Positions 56,388 through 64,000 of a stretch of DNA of 64,000 bases are shown piece by piece. The stretch covers positions 2,232,001 through 2,296,000 of the forward strand of contig JAOWBW010000025.1 of assembly GCA_026119855.1 (NCBI GenBank). Direction: 5' to 3'. The position numbers and the translations under genes were made by a program. The notes under the pieces are model-generated. The model was not told the DNA's origin. It saw only the letters and a list, made by a program, of their open reading frames with translations, and ran no database searches. The DNA comes from Campanula takesimana. Taxonomy: Eukaryota > Streptophyta > Magnoliopsida > Asterales > Campanulaceae. Within the stretch, counting starts at the first letter, position 1. Every line of letters begins with the position of its first letter.

Positions 56388-56763
56388 TCCATTCCCAAAA
56401 TCACATCAAATTCTTCGATTTCCAAGCTAATGAGATCAACCTCAAGCTTTTTCTCGTCCACTTTCAAAGGACACTTCTTATATCTAGACGTAATAGGGAT
56501 CGATTCTCTAGTTGAATATCTATAACTAAAGAATTCTCTAACGCCTCAAGAATTAAATTCATTTTCTTATCCAATCAATCATTTGGCATTTCTCATCAGG
56601 ACTTTGCCCTTTGGCGTCGTTCTTATTGCCATCCATTTGGTTTCCATGACCTTTACTCTGGTACTTACTAGCAATACTGTCCTTTTTACGATCCTCAGTA
56701 GCCTTCCGCTTATTGATATTCCCATCGCGGTTCTAGCTTCCCTTAGATCCAGTCGACTCCTTC

Positions 56764-57915
56764 TCAGTTGATTTTTTTCTTATCTTCTCGCTTACTGCGA
56801 TAACTATCTGCTTCTTCCTCCACTATCCTTGCCCTATCCAACGCTTGATCATAGGTTGATAGCATTAATGGAGTAATTCTGTATCTGATTCGGTCATTCA
56901 AACCATATTCAAATTTTCGGGCTTTCTGCTCTTCATCATCGAAGATCAATGGGCAAATTCTAACAAATCGGTGAATCTAGCACCATAGTCGTCCACCTTC
57001 GTACTTCCTTGAGTTAGCATCATAAACTCAGACACTCTGGTGTTTCGAACACTTGCCGGATAATATGATACTATCATTAGTATCATGAATAGGAAACGTT
57101 TTCACGCACTCTCATACTATAGATCGTCTCCACAGACTAACATTCAATTTATAGGTCATTCACTAGACCACCGGTCGCTTCAATAAACCGTCACTATCTT
57201 CATTAGTCAACTTTACTAGACCAATCTTACCTAATCCAGGTTAACTCTCGCATTTAACACTATTGCTCATGCCAACACAAGCATTGCTACTATGCTTAAT
57301 ATTTTCACATAAATAGGCCGTCCCCAAAGGACGTAACTTTTACAAACGATCGGTTTACTAAATCTCTGGTCGTTTCAATAGACCAACTCTACTTAGCGAA
57401 GACATTTCACTAGACTTTACTTACTATCAGGCCGATTTACTAGACCTACTTTCATTCACACTTGGCCGTTTCAATACGCCATTTACTTTTGCACTTGACC
57501 GTTTCAATAGGTCACTTTATTCTTGTTTCGATCATTTCACTAGACCAAAACTAATTTCACTTTGGCTGTTTCAATAAGCCAATTAATACTCATGGTCTTT
57601 TCACTTGACCAATACTTCTTTGTTCTAAATAGCTCACCCGTCATAAAACTTAAGACAATTAACAAGGCTATTGCTTAAATGAATCATAACTTTTACTACG
57701 AGGATCTTCTTGGAATAAAAGTTAACAAAACAAAATTCTAGTATTTTTCTCTAAACTAGAACTAACTATCAATACTATAAATAAGAATAAACTCTATGTC
57801 CCACTTTTCAATCATGGAACACCTTCCTAGGCTTTCCCCTAGGCCTTCCACTTGGCACCCTTGGAATTCCCTTAGAACCTCTTAGCCTACCTCTGTGCCT
57901 ACGAACCGGTGCCAT
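56764..57915 (-). pseudogene. gag: Element D gag, split by a hairpin-repeat region
   Basis: The end of the Gag core is clear at 56764-57060 (RVSEFMMLTQG, DDYGARFTDLLEFA, then EEQKARKFEYGLNDRIRYR) with one frame break. An Arg/Gly-rich start MAPVRRHRGRLRGSKG reads from ATG 57915 to a stop at 57808-57810 (35 codons). Between them, about 57080-57800, I find no Gag sequence; instead there is AT-rich DNA with the hairpin repeats at 57156-57611. The N-terminal Gag domain therefore seems to be lost or replaced. Confidence 0.65.
57156..57611. repeat. Dispersed array of small palindromic units
   Basis: About ten imperfect units on the pattern TGGYC-(G/A)TTTCA(A/C)TA-GRCCA, about 30-50 bp apart. The arms change together: TGGTC/GACCA (57367-57385), TGGC/GCCA (57463-57481), TGACC/GGTCA (57496-57514), TTGGCT/AGCCAA (57562-57582), TGGTC/GACCA (57593-57611). 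Confidence 0.75.
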
Positions 57916-58751
57916 CTCTTGTTCCAGTTCTTCATCATCATCATTAATGATTGGGGTAACTTCCTTCCCCCAAGGTTAATTCCTACGTCCTCGACTTCCT
58001 CTTTAGCTACCAATACTTCCTCATTTGGCGCTTCATTACCTATGAGTGTTGTCGGTTCCAATTCTCTATTTCTAGTTTTCTTCAAATCTTTCAATTCATA
58101 AAACCATTGGTGAGCTTCTTCTCTGGTTTCATGATAGTACTTCTCACTTTGATTCATGGTCTCCTTTACTTCTTCCAGTTCTTTGAAGTGTCTAGTAATG
58201 ATTTCCTATCTTACATCCGCTCCTCTAGTGTAAAGCTTACTCTGGTCTTTTCAGCTTCTAAGTCTTCAGTTAACTTTGAATCTTGAGTGCATATCTCTGA
58301 ATTACTCTTTTCTTAATTGTTCTTTGCCTCAATTTCATCTTCTGGTTTCTTCTAAGTCCGTCATTAACTTACAATTAGGATATAACCATTATCAATACCA
58401 TATAACTCAAAGGCATATGACTATTATCATCAATTGCATAAGCAACTTAAAGAATAACGTTCTAGTATAACCCTTCAAGTGTCACTCCCAAAGTGTTCAC
58501 TTACATTCCTCTACATTCTTTGAGGAAATCTTATCTTAGGTTCTTTCCTAAAATAGCAAGATTCTATAAAAGGAAAGTTTCCAAACTTAGAAAGTTTCCC
58601 AAAATGGAAAGTTTCCCTAAATAACATGTTTCCTCAATTAGTGCTTCCAAAAAATACTTTGTTCTTATCAGAGTTCTAAAGCCCAACATCGTTAAGTACT
58701 ACTCCTCCCAATAGTCTTAACTTCAAGTCTGAGTCTCCAAGTAATCCTAAA

Positions 58752-58767
58752 CCGGGCTCTGATACCA
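58752..58767 (-). other. Element D primer-binding site
   Basis: Minus TGGTATCAGAGCCCGG, two bases from the LTR start at 58770; tRNA-iMet type. An open frame at 57882-58157 between the PBS and gag has no recognised motif. Confidence 0.92.
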
Positions 58768-58769
58768 AC

Positions 58770-60808
58770 TGTAACACCCCTACTTCCACAACTGTTAAAT
58801 AATCATTAACTTGAATAAATCCTTAAATCAAATGCCCAACGGCTACTATTAACCACAATTCAAACTTAACTAACAATCAAACTCATAACGGCTAGTACAA
58901 GTCACTAGCTCAGAATGGTAACCAATGGAAACATAATGTTCAACTTAACATAACGGAAACATATAACTACTAATTAACCTCAATCGAAAGCAGCTTCTAC
59001 GCCAACGATTCCTTGTGACCTTTAGTATCCTTACTTATAACCTGGAAAAATGAGGATGAAAGGAATGAGCGAACAATGCCCAGCAAGTTCATACGGAATC
59101 TCCTCGGGTACTAAGAGGAGATAACCGAAAGGAACGATAACAAGAATTCACAACGAAAGGATAACTCAATGATCAAACAAACTCTCAGTTTGAAAACATT
59201 TAACTTGATGAAAACAATTCATTTCTTGAAAACACGTGGCTTCAGAGACAGTTTCCAAAACACAACATTTTCACAAAACTTTACTTTTCTTTACTTTACT
59301 TCATTTAGGGATTAAGCACGCGCTGTACCCAGGGCTCGGGTTTCTACTGACCGCACCCAAAATCGGTATATCATGATAACCTACGTTACTTCATCAAGCA
59401 ACGCAAAGGGGTCCACATGTTCAACTTAGAACTATGGATAACTGTAAGGGTCCACTTATCCGTTTCGGATTATGGATAACTGTAGGGGTCCACTTATCCG
59501 TTTCGGGATTTGGATAACTATAATCACTTTACTTATTACAAAACTTCACTTTAAAGAGCTTTTACAAAACAAAGCTTAACTTTACAAACTTTACTTGATC
59601 ACTTTTAAAAGATACACATCTTACTTGGACACCAAGGTTACAAAATCAATCATACACATGATACCCCTATTGAACAATAACAATATCAATAGAGTGGATA
59701 ACAAGAGACGGAATAATTCGCAGAACGGAATAGTTATTAAAAGACTATCTAGCCACACAGATAGTTTACTTTATAAAAACAGAGATTGGGAATCCTAACA
59801 AAGGATTAAGAATCAATACACAACTAAGAGCGTAATCCCTTACCTTAGCCTTGCGTTTAACTAGCTCGCTTTACTCCGCTTGGACAATCTACAAACATGA
59901 AATAGTCTAGCCTTAGACATGCGAAAAATACTATTTTTACTTCCGTCCCAATTTACTTCTTTTTACTCGATTAACCCCATGGTTTAGTCATCTATAACCT
60001 CTTTCCTAGTTAACCAATAACTTTAAGAATGACTACAACACCCCTAGGGTTTTATTAGTCAATCCCCAACTCTCAATTTCACTATACAATTTACACACAC
60101 TGATTCACACTTTCTGCACACACTTACTGAGTACACCTACTGACAGACACACCCACCACTCTGATACACACACACTCTGGTACACCCACCACTCAGATGC
60201 ACCCACACACACTAAAATCTGATGCACACACCCACAATCTGATACACACCCACACACATACAATCTGATACACCCACCCACACAAAATCAGCACACACGC
60301 ACACACTCACACAACAGCACACACACACACACACAATTCACACAATAACCATTGCCTCCTTTCTTAGTTCATAGCCCAACCCTAGTTCATCTTTAGGTTC
60401 AATTCTTATTGATTTCTAAAGTTTTGTGTTAACAAAGATGGGGAAGAAAAGATTGGGTTCAAGAATACCTTGTGAATGACCATTCTCTCTCTCTTTTCTT
60501 CTTCTTCTTTTCCCTTGGCCGTCTCCCTCTCTGCGATCTCTCTCTCTGTTGCCGCCCCTCTCCCTATTCCGTTCTCTGTTTGTTTTTGTTTTTTTTTCTT
60601 TTGCGATAAAGACTGCTAGGGATTTGAGAGAGTATTTAGTTTAAATAGGGTTATTAGTTTCCTATAAGAAAAGGGTTACATTAACCTATTGGACTTCTAT
60701 TTACTAAAGCCCAACATGAGCCCACTACTTACTCCTAATTTGTGAGTCCAAGATAAAATAAAAGAGTTTTACAATAATAAATATAATGGCCTAGGGCCGG
60801 GTATTACA
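58770..60808 (-). repeat. Element D 5' LTR
   Basis: 2039 bp. Same features as the 3' copy, with donor-like GT at 59842-59843 and acceptor-like AG at 59042-59043. Differences from the partner are chiefly single-base gains or losses spread over the whole length. Confidence 0.93.
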
Positions 60809-60813
60809 TATTG

Positions 60814-61029
60814 TGAGATTGTGTGATTGATTATCACCTTGTCATCTCCTTGTACCCTTGATTGATTATAGTGGATTGTTATCCGTCGCCCGTGGTTTTT
60901 TACTCTTCTTGCTTAGAAGGGTTTTCCACGTAAATCTCTGTGTTCATTCGTTTTCAATTTTGCTTTTCTTTATTATTTTGTGCTTGGATCTTTGCAAGAT
61001 AAGTAATTGTTAGATCTTCAATCCTAACA
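60814..61029 (+). mobile_element. Copia-like LTR fragment, right part
   Basis: Continues the fragment at 51107-51195. Contains TTTTCCACGTAAATCTCTGTG and ends near ATCCTAACA (about 61029). No PBS follows, so it is a solo LTR or a remnant. The end position is a guess. Confidence 0.4.
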
Positions 61030-61549
61030 CAATTAATTTAGTATTCTTCCCAACCATCTAGTCTCCTATCCTCATTCCATCTCCCCCCATTTCTAACCAC
61101 CACCGCCCTAACCATCACTGTTTCACCTCCTCAATCACCATCACCACCGCCTCCACCATCAAAACCATGAATTTGTGGATGTGGTGATGGTGCGCAATAG
61201 GTGTTTGGTCGTGGGTGGAGGTGGTGGTGTAGTATTGGGGAGTGTGAGTGGTAATGGTGATGACGTAGGGTGGTGGAGGTGGTGGTAGTAGGTGGTGATG
61301 AGTGAAGGTGGTATAAGAGCTTGCGATAAGTGGCGGTGGATGTGGTGGGAGAGTGGGAAAACAAATTAATTTTTTTTTCAATCTTTGTCATAGAAAAATG
61401 CATTTAATTCCTTTTAGACTAAGTGAATTTTAAATTAGTCAATGTGGTTATGTAATTCGATAGTTTAAAATTAAATCATGTCTTAATTAATTAGTTGTTG
61501 TTCACACTTGTAGATAAACAATCAATTAGTCTACAGTATATGTCACATA
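61030..61549. repeat. GGT/ACC-rich low-complexity stretch, no gene
   Basis: 61080-61350 is dominated by GGTGGTGG and CCACCACC-like runs on one strand or the other. The two overlapping minus-strand frames there are His/Thr/Pro-rich by-products. 61380-61549 is AT-rich with nothing I recognise. Confidence 0.5.
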
Positions 61550-61682
61550 CTCCTTCCGTTTCATGTCACTTGAGACTTATTTTCTTTTTCATCCGTTCCA
61601 CGTGACTTGAGACTGCCCAAAATGGTAAAGAATTTGTACTATTTTTCCCACTCATTCTCTCCCCTACTTTACTTTTACACTC
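61550..61682. mobile_element. MITE-like end (Stowaway-like terminus)
   Basis: CTCCTTCCGTTTC after TA at 61548-61549 resembles the terminal sequence of Stowaway-type MITEs (CTCCCTCCGTTTC). Two TGACTTGAGAC/TCACTTGAGAC repeats follow. The other terminus is not found; it may have been removed by the copia insertion at 61683. Confidence 0.45.
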
Positions 61683-62428
61683 TGTAAGAATTAGGCGGCT
61701 AGGACTGTTTTCTGGGAACCGACCACTTGACAGGTCACTTGTGAGATCAACTGTACTCACAAGTGTCTTGACAGTTGTCCTATCAACTGGCGACGAATAG
61801 AGTCAATTGCAGCGGAATTTTAAAGACAAAAATTAAACACTTCAGCAAGAATTACTTGCTGGAAAACTTTCATTAATAAACAGGTCTTGCAGAATACAAG
61901 ACAATGAAAGAAACAAAAATAATTAAAAGACTAAAAACTATTCTAGAGATCTAGAATAAATGAAAACATTCAAACACCTTGAAGACTTGATGAACAAGAA
62001 CTTCAAGAACAAAAGGACTCTTTCACAAACGAAAATAACTCTCTGTAAATCTCAGAATCCGTAGAGAATGACTGAATGAGTTCGGCTTCTAATAGACACG
62101 GGAATGAGAAGATTTCTTGGAGAGGAGATCTTCTTGGATGTCAATCTTTAATGCCATCCAATCATTCCATATGAAGAGAGTCCATCTTTACCTAAAATAC
62201 ACAATACTAACTACCAAAGATAAACATTAGTAGGTTAGTAAATCAAATCAAATATATCCTAATTTAACTAATCCTAAGATAAATATTACTATATCCTAAA
62301 ATAACTATAAACTAATATAAATAAAATATATACAATTATAATTAAACTATTCACAATATAATTAACTAATTTACTTAAAAATCAGAAGCACAAAGATTTA
62401 ACATAATAGAGTATTTTCATACTCTTCA
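61683..62428 (-). repeat. Copia-like LTR
   Basis: On the minus strand it begins TGAAGAGTATGAAAATACTC (a short inverted repeat, GAGTAT/ATACTC) right after a polypurine tract AGATAGGGGGAGAT, and ends near CCTAATTCTTACA. Length is about 745 bp, suitable for a copia LTR. No partner LTR lies in the window. Confidence 0.6.
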
Positions 62429-62769
62429 ATCTCCCCCTATCTTTGTGGTTCTGATCAAAACATCCAAACTAATAATCTCTCCCCTTGAATTTGTACATTG
62501 GATTCTACTCCCCCTAAATACATCTTTAGAACACATCTTTCTCCCCCTGAATAAGAAGACCATATGAAGACCACTTTGACCACTTTCTCCCCCTTTTTGA
62601 GAAGAACCATCAAACTCAAAGAAAGAAAAAAAATTGAATATCTTTCACTCCCCCTAAATTTGAATCTCCCCAACAAAAATACCTCTAAGAGCATCATCAA
62701 TCTCAACTCATATTGACGTGATTCAATGACATAGAGAAAGAGATCAATAATTCTAGGATCCACCCCACT
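62429..62769 (-). other. Copia-like 3' region with multiple polypurine tracts
   Basis: Five CTCCCCC blocks (62431, 62502, 62540, 62587, 62650) read as AGGGGGAG on the minus strand. Repeated polypurine tracts near the 3' LTR occur in some plant copia elements. No pol domain is present, so the element is truncated, perhaps by the LINE to its right. Confidence 0.5.
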
Positions 62770-63059
62770 GCCAAATTTTAAGGAGGGCGATTTTTTTTGG
62801 AGATTTTCCAGTTTCGGCCGCCGGCCATATCTACGGCTCGTCGAATATTTGGAAGATCCCAACGGTTAAAGGGTGAGACTACGTGATACGAACACCCTCC
62901 AGAAATTTGAAGACAATCCAACGGTTAACGAATCGGGAATTGTAATTTTTCTGGGCTGACCTGGGGGTTTGCAGATTTTTAATTTGTTTCGCTTCTTGGC
63001 CTTTTGGCCGGAATTTTTGTTGTTTTGGATTGTGGCCATCGCCTAGCGGTGGGTGAGGT
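62770..63059 (+). mobile_element. LINE 5' UTR (boundary approximate)
   Basis: GC-richer sequence upstream of ORF1 with two copies of a CCAACGGTTAA phrase (about 62858 and 62920). The left boundary is not defined by the sequence. Confidence 0.4.
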
Positions 63060-64000
63060 ATGGACATGGTGAAGGAAGGGATTGGAACTGCTTTGGTGGG
63101 CTTTGGAGGCAACAATGGCGATTCTAGGGTTTTGAATTCTCAAAACCCTATTTTGCATGGCGGGGTATCAAATGGTGTTAATTCATCGATTGTGGGTGAG
63201 GAAATTTCTATGGGTGCTAAGGAAGCAATCGTCCAAGGTTTGCATGGAGGGAAACCTCCAAGTTCTTCAATGGCGGCGGCTGCAAAATCGATGAAACCCA
63301 ACTGCTCGGCCGAGCAGTTTCAGGGACACGGCCGAGCACGTCAGTCAGAGCCGACAATGGTCGCGGATAATGGTATGGTTACACCTAGGGTTCCTCTATC
63401 ATACTTGGCTACTCTCAAGGGTGATAAGGGAGTTGATGGGACTTTCGTCAATCCTTTTAATGGATCATATTCTCCACCACGGTTAACAACAACAATTCGA
63501 GATGTGCCGGCGTTGTTACTGACGGATAGAGAGGTACAAGCAGCAGAAGATCGTTTGAAGTTTACTATTGTTCTCAAATTCACTACAGGGAGACCTCCTT
63601 TAAAGGTAATTTATGATAATATTCATCAGGGTTGGGGTTTAAAAGGGGTATTTAATGTGGGTTTGTTGGATCCAAGGCATGTATTGGTTTACCTTACAAA
63701 CCAAGAGGATCTCACTTTGGCTTTAGCTAAGGAATCTAATGTGATTGGGAATAGCATGTTTCATTGTTTCCGTTGGTCACCAGAGTTTGATTATACTATT
63801 GATGATCCTCGCATTGCAGTATGGGTTCGTCTTCCTAATCTCCCACTTCATTGGTATGCATATTTGGAGAACATTGGTAATATGTTTGGGTCATTTTTGA
63901 AGGCAGATGATAGAACAATTGGCTTTCACTCACCACGGTTTTGCTCGTATATGTGTTGAGATTGATGTGTCAAAACCTAGACCATCATATGTTTATTTGG
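63060..64000 (+). pseudogene. LINE (L1-type) ORF1 with DUF4283-like domain, partial
   Basis: ATG at 63060 opens a 299-codon frame. Residues about 150-300 resemble the DUF4283 domain of plant LINE ORF1 and related proteins: LKFTIVLKFTTGRPP, a WGLKG motif, VLVYLTNQED, and then the VWVRLPNLPLHWY signature at about residue 260. The frame ends early at 63957-63959 because of one extra T in a T4 run (63939-63942). In the next frame the expected family sequence continues (ARICVEIDVSKP) to the window edge. ORF1 proteins bind the LINE RNA. The reverse transcriptase ORF2 would lie beyond 64000. Confidence 0.75.

Larger units (their letters stand above)
51196..60808 (-). mobile_element. Complete chromovirus D, TSD TATTG
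   Basis: LTRs 51196-53235 and 58770-60808 start TGTAACACCCCTAC and end GGGTATTACA; TATTG flanks at 51191-51195 and 60809-60813. Internal order on the minus strand: iMet PBS, gag, protease, RT, RNase H, integrase, chromodomain, polypurine tract. It belongs to a family distinct from the TGTCGCGACC elements but is also Tekay/Del-like. The frames are broken in many places, although the LTR pair is nearly identical apart from one-base indels. Confidence 0.94.

Noticed and set aside
62455..62862. 135-codon minus-strand frame near the copia LTR as a gene
   Set aside because: It spans the polypurine-tract region and runs into the LINE leader; no domain, and composition follows the AG-rich DNA.

Overview
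This window is a block of nested transposable elements from a nuclear plant genome. The evidence is sequence-level: Ty3/gypsy elements with tRNA primer-binding sites and polypurine tracts, chromodomain integrases, a Tat-type element with an antisense extra ORF, copia-type LTR pieces, and a LINE whose ORF1 resembles the DUF4283 type. A flowering plant is certain enough and a eudicot is likely, but I cannot name the species. I found no convincing host gene, tRNA, rRNA or CRISPR array.

Layout, left to right. (1) 1-1737: end of a Tekay-like chromovirus LTR on the minus strand, inserted in the 5' LTR of a large plus-strand Tat element (Tat1). (2) Tat1 spans about 1738-27065: 5' LTR remainder 1738-3437, PBS 3438, gag-protease 4450-9834, pol 18974-22270, an antisense ORF 24012-22601, a repeat-rich 3' UTR, and a 3' LTR 25626-27065 that is cut short. 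Nested inside it are a Tekay solo LTR (5090-7755, TSD GGTCC) and a complete Tekay element (9874-18968, TSD TATTG). (3) 27066-40935: a minus-strand tandem array LTR-internal A-LTR-internal B-LTR, in which two elements share the middle LTR. A keeps an intact gag and no recognisable pol; B keeps a long pol frame but has a nonsense-mutated gag and has lost the protease catalytic Asp. (4) 40936-43553: LTR end and 3' UTR of a second, minus-strand Tat element (Tat2) with a 19-20 bp minisatellite. (5) 43554-51006: minus-strand Tekay element C, entering a 100-N scaffold gap (51007-51106). (6) 51107-61029: a copia-like LTR fragment split by a complete minus-strand chromovirus D (51196-60808, TSD TATTG). 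(7) 61030-64000: a GGT-rich stretch, a MITE-like end, a minus-strand copia-like LTR, and the 5' part of a plus-strand LINE.

The most interesting signals are in non-coding parts of the retrotransposons. Every Tekay LTR that retains the relevant sites carries GTAAGT-type splice donors and a CTTAAC/poly-C/CAG acceptor around about 1.4-1.5 kb, which suggests an intron inside the LTR. The same LTRs carry a hairpin with compensating arm changes between subfamilies and paired GC-rich modules whose sequence differs by subfamily while their position is kept. The Tat 3' UTRs carry a repeated structured motif (GAACTACG ... hairpin ... ACGTAGG) with covarying stems. The Tat1 antisense ORF has its own TATA box.

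Sequence quality varies. Element C shows about ten single-base deletions that become denser toward the gap, and the LTRs of D differ from each other mostly by one-base indels. Many frameshifts right of about 47 kb may therefore be consensus errors rather than biology.
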